Below, in pieces: positions 25,409 to 34,738 of a stretch of DNA of 64,000 nt. The notes under the pieces were generated by a model that ran no database searches, was not told where the DNA came from, and saw only the letters and a list, made by a program, of their open reading frames with translations. Every line of letters begins with the position of its first letter. Positions within the stretch are counted from its first letter, which is position 1. The DNA comes from AC-51 sp963749895 (lineage in GTDB: Bacteria; Actinomycetota; UBA4738; HRBIN12). The position numbers and the translations under genes were made by a program. The stretch is from positions 434,001 through 498,000 of the forward strand of contig CAVVOG010000001.1 in NCBI GenBank assembly GCA_963749895.1, given 5' to 3'.

Positions 25409-27225
25409 CGACGTCCGTCCACCTGCGTGTTCCCCAGCCAGCTCTGGTACAGGCGCGCGTAGACCCCGTCGCCCGCGGCCAGCTCGTCATGGGTACCGAC
25501 CTCGACGATCTTGCCCGCATCGAACACGAACACCCGGTCCGCGTGCTCGGCCGTCGACAGCCGGTGCGCGATCGTCACGGTCGTGCGTCCCACGGACACA
25601 CGGCGGAGCGCCTCGGTGATCCGCCGCTCGGTCGCCGGGTCGACCGCGCTCGTCGCCTCGTCGAGGATCAACAGACCGGGGTCGCTCAGCTGCGCCCGCG
25701 TGAGCGATACGAGCTGGCGCTCCCCGACGGACAACGCCTCGCCCCGTTCCCCGACCCGCGTGTCGAGGCCGGCGGGCAGCGACGTGACCCAGTCCCCGAG
25801 CCCCAGCTCGGCGAAGGCCGTCTCGACATCACGATCGCTCGCATCCGGCCGTCCGTACCGGACGTTGTCGCGGACCGTCGTGTCGAACAGGAAGCCGTCC
25901 TGAGGCACCATCCGCACGCTTCGGCGCCGCGACCCCGGCGCCACGTGACGCAGGTCGACCCCGCCGACCTCGACCCGCCCCTCGACCGGGTCGGCCAGAC
26001 GCGCCATCAGCTTCACGAACGTGGACTTGCCGCTGCCCGTCTCGCCGACGATCGCGACGTGCGCGCCGGCCGGGACGTCGATCGAGACGCCTTCGAGGAC
26101 CTTCGGCCCCGACCGGTAGCGGTAGCCGACGCCGGCGGTCGTCACGGACAGCGCTCCGTCAGGGAGCGCGACGCCGGGGTCGGGTTCCGTGATCTCGACC
26201 GGGAGGTCCTGGACCGCCAAGATCTTGCGCCACGCGGCGATCGCGTTCTGCGTCTCGCTGTAGACCTCGGGCAGGTCCGTGAACACATGGAGGAACACGT
26301 CGGCGAGGAACAGGAACGCGCTGACCTTCCCGAACGTCAGTCCCCACTCGGGCCCGAACGCGGCGCCGAGCCCGATCACCATCGACAACGACAGCGCGTA
26401 GAAGACCGACGAGAGGGGCCACAGGGTCGCCGCGCGCAGGTGGGCGACGACCTCCGCCTGGTACCGGGCCTGGATCGCCTGTTTCACCTTGCGGTCGGTG
26501 CGGTCCTCGAGCCCGTACGCGCGCACGACCGCCGCGCCCATCACCGATTCCGAGACCTCGGAGAGCATCTCGCCGACCCGGGTCCGGGCGGCGTTGAACG
26601 CGGCGGTCAGGCGCGACTGCATCGCCCACACCACCAGGAGCAGAGGCGCGATCATCAGAACTATCGCGATCGTGAGCTGCCACGCGTACACGAGCATCAG
26701 ACCGAGCGCCCCGACGAGTTGGGTCAGCGAGATGATCCACGCGATCGCGCCCCACTCCATGAACAGCTGCAGGGCGTCGGTGTCGGCGGTCACCCTCGCC
26801 ACGAAGACACCACGCTTCTCCTCGGACTGCTCGGCGATCGAGATCCCGTGGATGTGGGCGAAGGTCCGCACGCGCAGGTGCATCAGGGCCTCCTCGGCAG
26901 CCCTGACCAGCCGCCTCGCCGCCGCCCGTGCCGCGACGAAGGTGAGCACCACCAGCCCCAGCGCCGCCGCACACACCCTCAGGATGTAGTCGGGCCGGAA
27001 CTCCGGGTCGAACCCGTTGTCGAACACGAGCTGGATCAGCACGGGTGTGACGAGCGACGAGACCGTGACCCCGAGGGAGACGACGACCGTGAACCAGAGC
27101 CCCTTCCGCAGCTCCGGGCTCTCGCGAAGCCCTCGTCGCAGGACCGCCCACGCACCCTGGAGCTGCGGCGACACGGGGATCACGTCGTCGTTCACGCGCG
27201 GGGTCTCGAGCTCGACGGGGCTCAT
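25405..27225 (-). CDS. Half-size ABC exporter, consensus-site subunit
   Basis: The 606-residue protein has six membrane segments (about residues 50-330) and an ATPase domain (about 350-600). ATPase motifs: Walker A GETGSGKST, signature LSVGERQ, Walker B LLILDEATS with the catalytic glutamate, and H-loop IAHRLST. The signature deviates (LSVGE instead of LSGGQ), while the partner encoded upstream has a good signature but a degenerate catalytic site. Together they would form a heterodimer with one working ATP site. It overlaps the partner by 4 bases (27222-27225) and the acylase by 4 bases. Substrate unknown. Confidence 0.92.
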   Translation of the reverse strand: MSPVELETPRVNDDVIPVSPQLQGAWAVLRRGLRESPELRKGLWFTVVVSLGVTVSSLVTPVLIQLVFDNGFDPEFRPDYILRVCAAALGLVVLTFVAARAAARRLVRAAEEALMHLRVRTFAHIHGISIAEQSEEKRGVFVARVTADTDALQLFMEWGAIAWIISLTQLVGALGLMLVYAWQLTIAIVLMIAPLLLVVWAMQSRLTAAFNAARTRVGEMLSEVSESVMGAAVVRAYGLEDRTDRKVKQAIQARYQAEVVAHLRAATLWPLSSVFYALSLSMVIGLGAAFGPEWGLTFGKVSAFLFLADVFLHVFTDLPEVYSETQNAIAAWRKILAVQDLPVEITEPDPGVALPDGALSVTTAGVGYRYRSGPKVLEGVSIDVPAGAHVAIVGETGSGKSTFVKLMARLADPVEGRVEVGGVDLRHVAPGSRRRSVRMVPQDGFLFDTTVRDNVRYGRPDASDRDVETAFAELGLGDWVTSLPAGLDTRVGERGEALSVGERQLVSLTRAQLSDPGLLILDEATSAVDPATERRITEALRRVSVGRTTVTIAHRLSTAEHADRVFVFDAGKIVEVGTHDELAAGDGVYARLYQSWLGNTQVDGRR

Positions 27226-28991
27226 CGCTCCTCCAGCTCGTAGGCGTGGATGATGGCGGCGTACCCGGGCGAGGTCACGAGGAGCTCCTCGTGCGTGCCC
27301 GTCGCGGCGACGCGACCGTCCTCGAGGAAGACCACGCGGTCGGCGAGCCTGATCGTGGACAGCCGGTACGCCACCACGATCAACGTCGTCGAGAGCTCTT
27401 CACGGAGCGCCCCGAGGATGTCGGCCTCGATCGCCGGGTCCACCGCGCTCGTGGCGTCGTCCAGGATCAGGAGTCGTGGCTGCCGAACCAGGGCGCGCGC
27501 GAGCGCGACGCGTTGACGCTCGCCGCCGGACAGGGTGTGCCCGCGCTCGCCGACCACCGTGTCGTAGCCGTGGGGGAGGGCGCGGATGAACCGGTCGGCG
27601 GAGGCGACCTGCGCGGCGTGGACGACCCGCTCCAGCGCCGCGCCCGAGTCGAGCGCGATGTTCTCCTGGACGCTCGTGGCGAACAGGAAGCTCTCCTGGA
27701 AGACGATCGCCGTCGCCCGGCGCAGCGACGCGGCGTCGGCCTCACGTACGTCGACCCCTCCGATCCGGACGGAGCCCGACTCGGGGTCCGCCAGTCGCAC
27801 GAGGAGCATGGACAACGTGCTCTTCCCCACCCCGGTCGGTCCCACGATCGCGACCGACTCGCCGGCCTCGACCCGGAAGCTCACGCCGTCGAGCACCGGG
27901 ATGCCGTCGTACAGGTGACGGAGGTGGTCGACCTCGACATCGAGCGGTCCGTCGGGCAGCTTCACGGGCCTCGACGGGGGCACGACCGTCACCTGCTCGC
28001 GGAAGACCATCTGCAGGCGGTCCCATCCGACGACGGCGCGCGGGAGCTCCGCCAAGATCCAGCCGATGAACCGCATCGGCCACGACAGGAGGCCGAACAG
28101 AGCCACGAGCCCGATCAACTCACCGAGGGTCATCTCGCCGTTGCCCACGCGGAACGAGCCGACGGCCAGCAGGACCGCGGTCGCGAGCGTCGGCAGCGAG
28201 TCCAGCGCCGCCTCGAACGTCGCTCGCACGTAGCCGCCGCGGACCCGGTCGTCCCGGAGCTTGCGCGCGGCGTCCTCCAGGCGGGCCGTCTCGGCGTCCT
28301 CACGGCCGAGGGTCTTCACCACGAGCGCCCCGTCGATCGACTCGTGCGCGACCGCCGAGACCTCCCCGATGTCCTCCTGCGCCAGGCGCGCCGGCTCCTG
28401 CATCCGCTTCGCGAAGCTCCGATTGAGCACGGCGAGGGTCGGGAACAGGAGCAGCCCGACGGCCGCGATCCACGGGTCAGTCATCCACATCTGGACGAGC
28501 GCCATGCCGACCAGGGCGATCACCCCGATCGCGAACGGGACCGGCCAGAACACGTCGACGGCCGCCTTCACGTCCGCCTCCATGTGCGCGAGCAGCTCGC
28601 CCGTCGGCGTCTCGCGATGGAACTGCAGGGCGAGGTCGCGGTAGCGGTCGGACACGCGCGTTCGCAGCGAGGCCATCACGCGCTCGCCCGCGACACCGCT
28701 GTAGTACCGGCGGATCATGATCCCGGCGGCGCGCCCGACGCCGAACAGCATCAGGGCCCCGATCGCGAGCCACATGTTCCGGGCGGAGAAGTCCCCCGCG
28801 AAGGCGGGTTCCAGCACCTCGTCGGTGGCCCTTCCGAGGGCCTCGGTCAGCAGGATCGACGAGATGGCGAACAGGATGGCCCCGCCGACCGACGCCAGGA
28901 ACGGGCGCGGGTGCAGGCGGACGTAGGCCACGACCAACGCCATGCCGCGGCGGAAGAGACGATGCCCCTCCGTCCGCTCGACCGTTCCCAT
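27222..28991 (-). CDS. Half-size ABC exporter, degenerate-site subunit
   Basis: The 589-residue protein has six membrane segments and a C-terminal ATPase domain. Walker A (GPTGVGKST) and signature (LSGGERQ) are intact. Walker B reads LLILDDATS, with aspartate replacing the catalytic glutamate, and the H-loop reads VAYRLST, with tyrosine replacing the switch histidine. This pattern is known from asymmetric exporters such as the TM287/288 and BmrCD types. It is the first gene of the operon and is divergent from fadD, with only 30 bases between. ATG 28991 is used; GTG 29003 is possible. Confidence 0.9.
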   Translation of the reverse strand: MGTVERTEGHRLFRRGMALVVAYVRLHPRPFLASVGGAILFAISSILLTEALGRATDEVLEPAFAGDFSARNMWLAIGALMLFGVGRAAGIMIRRYYSGVAGERVMASLRTRVSDRYRDLALQFHRETPTGELLAHMEADVKAAVDVFWPVPFAIGVIALVGMALVQMWMTDPWIAAVGLLLFPTLAVLNRSFAKRMQEPARLAQEDIGEVSAVAHESIDGALVVKTLGREDAETARLEDAARKLRDDRVRGGYVRATFEAALDSLPTLATAVLLAVGSFRVGNGEMTLGELIGLVALFGLLSWPMRFIGWILAELPRAVVGWDRLQMVFREQVTVVPPSRPVKLPDGPLDVEVDHLRHLYDGIPVLDGVSFRVEAGESVAIVGPTGVGKSTLSMLLVRLADPESGSVRIGGVDVREADAASLRRATAIVFQESFLFATSVQENIALDSGAALERVVHAAQVASADRFIRALPHGYDTVVGERGHTLSGGERQRVALARALVRQPRLLILDDATSAVDPAIEADILGALREELSTTLIVVAYRLSTIRLADRVVFLEDGRVAATGTHEELLVTSPGYAAIIHAYELEER

Positions 28992-29021
28992 CGTGGTCGC
29001 CACCCGCCTATGATGCCGCGC

Positions 29022-30758
29022 ATGAGCGAGCATCGACCCTGGTTCGCGTCCTATCCGCCCGATGTTCCGAAGACGCTCGAGCCGTACCCCGAGGGATCGG
29101 TGTTCACGATGCTCGACGCGACCGCCCACGCGTACCCCGATCACGTGGCGCTCGCGTGGTTCGGAGCGCACCTCAACTACCGCCGCCTGCTGGAGGAGGT
29201 CGAGGCATGCTCATCGATGCTGGCGTCGATGGGGGTGGGCAAGGGCGACCGGGTCGCGATCATCACGCCGAACGCCCCGCACTACACGATCACCTACTAC
29301 GCCGCCGCTCGGATCGGCGCCGTGATCACCGGCTGCAACCCCCTGTACACGAAGCGGGAGATGGAGCACCAGCTGCGTGACGCAGGCGCCAAGGTGGTGC
29401 TCGTCGCGGACCTGATGTACTCGGACTTCGCCGAGGTCTTCGACACGATCGGCATCGAGCACGTGGTCGTGACCCGGCTGAACGACTACATGCCGCTGAT
29501 GAAGAAGCTGCTCGCGCCGATCGCCGTGTTCAAGAAGCAGCAGCGGTCCCAGGGCAAGCCGTGGCCTCCGGTTCCGAAGGACGCGAAGGTGACCCGGTGG
29601 CACGTGGCGATGAAGGCGGCCGGCGTGGCACCCCCCGTCGCGACCGTCGACCCGCACGAAGACGTCGCCGCCTTGATCTACACGGGTGGGACGACCGGGG
29701 TGTCGAAGGGCGCCGCCCTTTCCCATATGAACCTCGTGGCCAACGCGATGCAGGCCCGGGCGTGGTTCCCGACGATCGTGGAGGGCGAGGACGCGATCTT
29801 GGGTGTGCTGCCCTTCTTCCACTCGTTCGGGATGCTCGCCCAGAACCTCGCGATCATCAAAGGGCTCAAGCTGATCCCGATCCCGAACCCTCGCGACATC
29901 CACGCGGTGCTCGAGTCGATCTCGAAGGAGAAGGCCTCGCTGTTCGCCGGTGTCCCCCGGATGTACATCGCGCTGAACGAACACCCCAAGACGCCCGAGT
30001 TCGATCTGAAGTCCCTCAAGGTCTGCGTGTCGGGCGGGGCGCCGCTGCCGGGCGCCGTCGCGGAGGAGTTCGCGCGGGTCACCGGCGGTGCCAGCCTCCT
30101 GGAGGGCTACGGACTCACCGAGACCGCACCGCTGGCCACCGCGAACCCGTTCAACGGCGAGCGTAGGGTCGGCTCGATCGGGATCCCGGCGCCCGACACC
30201 GACATCCGCCTGCAGTCGCTCGAAGATCCGGACCGTGACGCAGAACAGGGCCAGCCGGGCGAGCTGTGCATCAAGGGGCCGCAGGTGATGCTCGGGTACT
30301 GGCAGAAGCCCGAGGAGAGCGCGATCGTGATCCGCAACGGATGGTTCCACACCGGCGACATCGCGGTGATGGACGGCGACGGCTACTTCCGGATCGTCGA
30401 CCGGCTCAAGGACATGATCATCGTGTCGGGGTTCAACGTGTACCCCACCGAGGTCGAGGACGTCTTGTACCGGCACCCGAAGATCTCGAAGTGCGCCGTG
30501 GTCGGGATCCCCGACGAACGCACCGGTGAGCGCGTGAAGGCGTTCGTCGTGCTGAAGGAGGGGGAGACCGCCACCGCGGCCGAGATCATCGGTTGGACGA
30601 AGGACCCGGCACAGGGCCTCACCGGCTACCGGGCTCCCCACGAGGTCGAGTTCCGTGACGCGCTGCCCGAGACGATGATCGGCAAGGTTCTCCGTCGCGT
30701 CCTCCAGGAGGAGGAGCGCAAGAAGCGGGGCGGGGCGAGCGGCGCCGTCGCCACCTGA
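29022..30758 (+). CDS. fadD: Long-chain fatty-acid-CoA ligase
   Basis: The 578-residue protein is an AMP-forming acyl-CoA synthetase. Motifs in order: ATP-binding YTGGTTGVSKGA, the linker GYGLTE, the adenylate-binding YFRIVDRLKDMIIVSGFNVYP, and the C-terminal catalytic lysine in ETMIGKVLRR. It activates fatty acids to acyl-CoA for lipid synthesis or degradation. The long in-frame extension upstream overlaps the divergent ABC gene and has no domain content, so ATG 29022 is taken as the start. It is followed after 7 bases by the GNAT gene. Confidence 0.93.
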   Translation: MSEHRPWFASYPPDVPKTLEPYPEGSVFTMLDATAHAYPDHVALAWFGAHLNYRRLLEEVEACSSMLASMGVGKGDRVAIITPNAPHYTITYYAAARIGAVITGCNPLYTKREMEHQLRDAGAKVVLVADLMYSDFAEVFDTIGIEHVVVTRLNDYMPLMKKLLAPIAVFKKQQRSQGKPWPPVPKDAKVTRWHVAMKAAGVAPPVATVDPHEDVAALIYTGGTTGVSKGAALSHMNLVANAMQARAWFPTIVEGEDAILGVLPFFHSFGMLAQNLAIIKGLKLIPIPNPRDIHAVLESISKEKASLFAGVPRMYIALNEHPKTPEFDLKSLKVCVSGGAPLPGAVAEEFARVTGGASLLEGYGLTETAPLATANPFNGERRVGSIGIPAPDTDIRLQSLEDPDRDAEQGQPGELCIKGPQVMLGYWQKPEESAIVIRNGWFHTGDIAVMDGDGYFRIVDRLKDMIIVSGFNVYPTEVEDVLYRHPKISKCAVVGIPDERTGERVKAFVVLKEGETATAAEIIGWTKDPAQGLTGYRAPHEVEFRDALPETMIGKVLRRVLQEEERKKRGGASGAVAT

Positions 30759-30765
30759 CGCCGTC

Positions 30766-31326
30766 GTGGGTCTCGATCCTGCGATCGCCGCGCGGTTCCC
30801 GATCTCGATCGCCCCGGGCGCCGAGCTGCGCCGCTACACCCTCGACGACGTCGAGGAGCTGTACGCGGTCGTCGACGCGAACCGCGAGCGTCTGAACGTC
30901 TGGATGCCGTGGCCCCAGGACACGCGGTCCGTCGAGGATCAGCGACCGTTCGTCCGGGCTCACCTCGACGACATCGAGGCGCTCGGGATCTGGGCCGACG
31001 GCCGGCTCGTCGGTGGTACGGGGCTGAACGTCGATCCGTTCCGGATCCACGGTGAGATCGGCTACTGGATCGACCGGGACCACGAGCGGCGAGGACTCGT
31101 GACGGCGGCCGTGCGAGCGTTGGTCGAGCTGGGCTTCGGCGTGCTGGGCCTCCACCGCATCGTGATCCGGGCCGGCGTGGACAACGTGCGGAGCCGGGCG
31201 ATCCCCGAACGCCTCGGGTTCACCCGTGAGGGCGTGCTGCGGGGGGAGGGCCGGGGGTCCGACGGTCACGGGTTCCACGACCTGGTCGTCTACGGTCTGC
31301 TCGAGGACGAGTGGCCGCCGAGATGA
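30766..31326 (+). CDS. GNAT acetyltransferase (RimJ/RimL type)
   Basis: The 186-residue protein matches the GNAT fold used for N-terminal or small-molecule acetylation. Visible are the early LRRYTLDDVEELY, GEIGYWIDRDHERRGLVTAAVRAL, which forms the acetyl-CoA-binding loop, and a RIVIRAGVDNVRSRAIPERLGF segment typical of RimJ/RimL relatives. It starts with GTG 30766, 7 bases after fadD, and its TGA overlaps ATG of the HAD gene by 4 bases, so fadD, GNAT and HAD probably form one transcript. The acceptor substrate is unknown. Confidence 0.87.
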   Translation: MGLDPAIAARFPISIAPGAELRRYTLDDVEELYAVVDANRERLNVWMPWPQDTRSVEDQRPFVRAHLDDIEALGIWADGRLVGGTGLNVDPFRIHGEIGYWIDRDHERRGLVTAAVRALVELGFGVLGLHRIVIRAGVDNVRSRAIPERLGFTREGVLRGEGRGSDGHGFHDLVVYGLLEDEWPPR

Positions 31327-32030
31327 CCCCTCGTTTCGATGCGGCGATCTTCGACCTGTTCGGCACGCTCGTGCCGGAGTTCCCGCGATCGGACTTCTAC
31401 GACGCCGTGCGCCATATGGCCGAGGTGCTCGGTGCCCAGCCCGATGCGTTCGTCGAGCTGTGGGCCGAGACCGCGGTCCTGCGACAGACCGGCGCCTACC
31501 CGGGCGGGATCGAGGAGAACGTGCTCGCGATCTGTGCCGCCCTGGGGGTGCCCGCGCCGTCGGATGGGGCACTGGCGCGTGCGATCGCGCCACGCGCTGA
31601 GATGTACGCCCGATGGTTCCACCCCCGCCCGGGCGCGTTCGAGACGCTCACCGAGGTGAAGGCGCGCGGCTACCCGGTCGGGCTGATCTCGATGTGCGCG
31701 CCCGATACGCCGGCGATGTGGCGCGCCTCGGGGCTCGCGCCGTTCGTCGATGTCGCGGTCTTCTCCAGCGAGACCGGGCTGCGCAAGCCCGAGCGTGCGA
31801 TCTACCTGCTCGCGTGCGAGCGCCTCGGGGTCGCTCCGGAGCGCTGCCTGTATTGCGGCGACGGGGCGTACTCGGAGCTGAGCGGTGCCGAGGCGCTCGG
31901 GATGACCGCCGTGGAGATCCGCGACCCGGACCTGGATCACGCCGAGCAGCTCCGCCCAGAGGGCGAGGATTGGGACGGCGAACGCGTCGCCGACCTCCGC
32001 GAACTGCTCGACCGGCTGCCGGCGCGCTGA
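31323..32030 (+). CDS. HAD-superfamily hydrolase
   Basis: The 235-residue protein has the haloacid dehalogenase core: nucleophile aspartate in FDLFGTLV, a motif II serine in LISMCAP, the lysine in ETGLRKPERAIY, and a motif IV region CGDGAYSELSGAEALG. A helical cap lies between motifs I and II. These enzymes are usually phosphatases for small metabolites; the substrate is not predictable. ATG 31323 overlaps the GNAT stop. The gene converges on ctaE with a 3-base gap. Confidence 0.88.
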   Translation: MTPRFDAAIFDLFGTLVPEFPRSDFYDAVRHMAEVLGAQPDAFVELWAETAVLRQTGAYPGGIEENVLAICAALGVPAPSDGALARAIAPRAEMYARWFHPRPGAFETLTEVKARGYPVGLISMCAPDTPAMWRASGLAPFVDVAVFSSETGLRKPERAIYLLACERLGVAPERCLYCGDGAYSELSGAEALGMTAVEIRDPDLDHAEQLRPEGEDWDGERVADLRELLDRLPAR

Positions 32031-32033
32031 TCG

Positions 32034-32621
32034 CTACTGCAGCAGGTAGAGGGTCGGGAAGATGAAGACCCACACGACGTCGACGAAGTGCCAGTACTTC
32101 ACGACCCCCTCGACCGGCCAGTGGTCCTCGTCGTTCCAGCGGCCGTCGCGGCCCACCCACCCGACCGCCGCCAGCGCCAGCGCCCCCGTGATCACGTGGA
32201 ACGCGTGAAGCCCGGTGGTCGTGAAGAACAGCGTGCCGTAGAGGTCCCCGGGCGGGAAGTGCGAGAAGGCCTCGGACCACTCGTACGCGACCCCGCCGAC
32301 GAACACGATCGCCAGCAGCACCGTCAGCCACGTGAACCGCAGGAACTTCTTCTGGTCGTTCGTCGCGATCGACTCCTCGGCCAGGTACGCGGTGAGCGAC
32401 GAGACCAGCAGGATCATCGTGATCCCCAGCCCGAGGGTCTGGTTCAGCTCCTCGGCGGTCTCGAACCCGAGCAGGTAGAAGCGCGCGGCGATCACCGCGG
32501 CGAACAGGAACGACTCGCTCGCGATGAACAGCCACAGGCCGAACCTGTTCGTCTGCAGGCGGACGCGGGGAGCCAGGTCGTCGTGCATCGCGCCGTGCGC
32601 GTGGTCGGCGGCGATCGCCAT
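32034..32621 (-). CDS. ctaE: Cytochrome c oxidase subunit III
   Basis: The 195-residue protein is a five-helix-type subunit III of a heme-copper oxidase. It contains the family segments FGLWLFIASESFLFAA, FTTTGLHAFHVITGALAL and the C-terminal HFVDVVWVFIFPTLYLL. Subunit III stabilises the catalytic core and supports proton uptake. It is the last gene of the cta operon, and its ATG shares one base with the stop of the preceding gene. Confidence 0.95.
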   Translation of the reverse strand: MAIAADHAHGAMHDDLAPRVRLQTNRFGLWLFIASESFLFAAVIAARFYLLGFETAEELNQTLGLGITMILLVSSLTAYLAEESIATNDQKKFLRFTWLTVLLAIVFVGGVAYEWSEAFSHFPPGDLYGTLFFTTTGLHAFHVITGALALAAVGWVGRDGRWNDEDHWPVEGVVKYWHFVDVVWVFIFPTLYLLQ

Positions 32622-32890
32622 CAGTCATCCCCTCCCTCGTCGCCCGCGAGATCGTGGTCGGCCTCGGCGAGTTCGTCGACGGCCCACAGCTCGCGGACGT
32701 GCATGAAGAACGCGAGGATCAGCGCCGCCTTCGCGAGCGCCGCTGGCCCGATCACGAGCATCGGCTTCGTGGCGTAGACCGCTCCGGCCCATTCGATCAG
32801 GGTCAAGATCACGAGCGCCGCGAAGACGAGGCCGCCGATGATGAACCGCTGGCGGCGGTGGATGTGGTGATGCGGCTTCACGAGGGCCAT
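32621..32890 (-). CDS. Cytochrome c oxidase subunit IV-like protein
   Basis: The 89-residue protein has a His-rich N-terminus (KPHHHIHRRQR), two or three membrane segments with LAKAALILAFFMHVRELWAVDE, and an acidic tail. The FFMHV segment is typical of the prokaryotic subunit IV (COX4_pro) family. It lies between ctaD and ctaE, its stop and start codons each overlapping a neighbour by one base, so its place in the oxidase complex is well supported. Confidence 0.85.
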   Translation of the reverse strand: MALVKPHHHIHRRQRFIIGGLVFAALVILTLIEWAGAVYATKPMLVIGPAALAKAALILAFFMHVRELWAVDELAEADHDLAGDEGGDD

Positions 32891-34722
32891 CAGCGGCCTC
32901 CTCCGCCGGTGGGTACCGGCGCGGGCGCGGGCCCGCCGACGTGGGTGACGCCCGGCTGGCCGTAGGGGTACGGGTCCCCGACGATCTCCGGGATCTCATC
33001 GAAGTCGTGCGCCGGGGGCGGCGAGCTGGTCTGCCACTCCAGCGTGCTCGCCCTCCACGGGTTCGCGCCGGCGACCTTCCCGCGGAACGCCGACCACCCC
33101 AGGTTCACCACGAACACCAGGAATCCGGCGCCCAAGAAGAAGGCCGACAGCGACGCGACGACGTTCGCGGTCTCGACGTTGTCGGTGTACTCGTTGATCC
33201 GGCGGTTCATCCCGTTCACGCCGGCCATGAACAGCGGCATGAACGTCAGCGTGAACCCGATGAACATCCAGAACGCGTGCAGCGTCCCGAGCTTCGTGTT
33301 GTACATCTTCCCGGTCATCTTCGGGAACCAGAAGTACAGGCCCGCGAACAGCGCGAAGATCTCGCCGCCGACGATCGTGTAGTGGAAGTGCGCCACGACG
33401 AAGTAGGTGTCGTGCAGGTGCAGGTCGGTCGCGATGTCGGCCAGGTAGATGCCGGTGATGCCGCCGACCGTGAAGTTCAGCAGCACGAAGATCGCGAACC
33501 ACATCGGCGTCGTCAGCCACAGGCGGCCCTGCCAGATCGTGCCGATCGCCGACAGGAAGATCACCCCGGTCGGGATCGAGATCATCTCGGTCAGCGTCAT
33601 GAACGGCGCGTTCAGCCACGCCGCCATCCCGCTCGTGAACATGTGGTGAGCCCACACGACCCCCGACAGCCCGACGATGCCCCAGAAGGCTGCGACGACG
33701 AGCCTGTAGGCGAACAGCGGCTTGCGCGCGAAGTGCGTGAGCACCTCGAGCGTGATGCCGAAGCCCGGCAACACCATCACGTAGACGGCCGGGTGGGAGT
33801 AGAACCAGAACAGGTGCTGGTAGAGGACAGGCCGGCCGCCGCTGGCCGCTTCGAAGAACACGGTGCCCGCGATCCGGTCCAGCAGGACCATCAGCAACGA
33901 GGCCGCGAAGAACTGGGTGAACAGCAGGCTGATCGTCGAGGCCGCCAGGACCGACCACACGAAGATCGGCATCCGGAACCAGGTCATCCCGGGCGCCCGC
34001 ATCTTCGTGACCGTCGTGATCGAGTTGACCGCGCCGAGGATCGACGACAGGCCGAACGTGATGATCGCCAGGATGAACAGGACCTGGCCCTCGGCGTTCT
34101 CGACCGACAGCGGCGGGTAGGCGGTCCAGCCGCTGTCCCAGCCGCCGAAGAACGGCGCCAGCAGCAGGAGCACCGCGACCGGCGGGATCAGCCAGTAGGA
34201 CAGGGCGTTGAGGCGAGGGAACGCCATGTCGCGCGCCCCGATCATCAGCGGCACGAAGTAGTTCCCGAACCCGCCCAGCATCCCGGCGACCGCCACGGCG
34301 ACCATCAGGATGCCGTGGAGGCTCATGATCCGGTTGTAGAGGTCCGGGTCCATGCTCGCCGCGGGGGTGAACAGCTCCCAGCGGATCACCATCGCCAGGA
34401 GCCCGGCCAGCAGGAAGACGATCACGAAGGTGAGCAGGTACTGGACGCCGATCACCTTGTGGTCGATGTTGAACCGCAGGTAGCGCGACAGCCCCTTCTC
34501 GGGGACCGCCACGTCGGCACGGCCGCCGGTCCACTCGCGGCCCCATGCGCGCCACATCCCGACACCGAACAACCACCCGAGCAGGGCGAGCACGTACCCG
34601 ATCACGACGGCGGCCATACCGCCGGGCTCGGACCCGATCGCGTTCTGCCCGGCCATCGTGAGGCCGAAGCCGATCGCGAACCCGATCGCCGCCCCGACGA
34701 TGCCCTTGATCAACGCAAGCAT
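32890..34722 (-). CDS. ctaD: Cytochrome c oxidase subunit I (A2 type)
   Basis: The 610-residue protein is the catalytic subunit carrying low-spin heme, high-spin heme and CuB. Heme and copper ligands are visible in SLHGILM, in HPAVYVMVLPGFG (CuB histidine with cross-linked tyrosine), in WAHHMFTSG and in VVAHFHYTIVGG. The motif is YSHPAVY, without the HPEVY glutamate, which places it in the A2 subfamily as in Thermus caa3. About 95 N-terminal residues, with two extra hydrophobic segments, precede the conserved core. It reduces oxygen to water while pumping protons. Confidence 0.96.
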   Translation of the reverse strand: MLALIKGIVGAAIGFAIGFGLTMAGQNAIGSEPGGMAAVVIGYVLALLGWLFGVGMWRAWGREWTGGRADVAVPEKGLSRYLRFNIDHKVIGVQYLLTFVIVFLLAGLLAMVIRWELFTPAASMDPDLYNRIMSLHGILMVAVAVAGMLGGFGNYFVPLMIGARDMAFPRLNALSYWLIPPVAVLLLLAPFFGGWDSGWTAYPPLSVENAEGQVLFILAIITFGLSSILGAVNSITTVTKMRAPGMTWFRMPIFVWSVLAASTISLLFTQFFAASLLMVLLDRIAGTVFFEAASGGRPVLYQHLFWFYSHPAVYVMVLPGFGITLEVLTHFARKPLFAYRLVVAAFWGIVGLSGVVWAHHMFTSGMAAWLNAPFMTLTEMISIPTGVIFLSAIGTIWQGRLWLTTPMWFAIFVLLNFTVGGITGIYLADIATDLHLHDTYFVVAHFHYTIVGGEIFALFAGLYFWFPKMTGKMYNTKLGTLHAFWMFIGFTLTFMPLFMAGVNGMNRRINEYTDNVETANVVASLSAFFLGAGFLVFVVNLGWSAFRGKVAGANPWRASTLEWQTSSPPPAHDFDEIPEIVGDPYPYGQPGVTHVGGPAPAPVPTGGGGR

Positions 34723-34738
34723 GTCTGGCGTGCTCCTC

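Noticed and set aside
27246..29021. Long open frame extending fadD upstream by almost 600 codons
   Set aside because: It overlaps the divergent ABC exporter gene along its whole length, has no domain content, and reads as low-complexity Arg/Glu/Gln text typical of the antisense of a GC-rich gene.
30619..31593. Minus-strand ORF of 324 aa antisense to the GNAT and HAD genes
   Set aside because: It has no recognised domain, while both plus-strand genes have complete family motifs and coupled starts.
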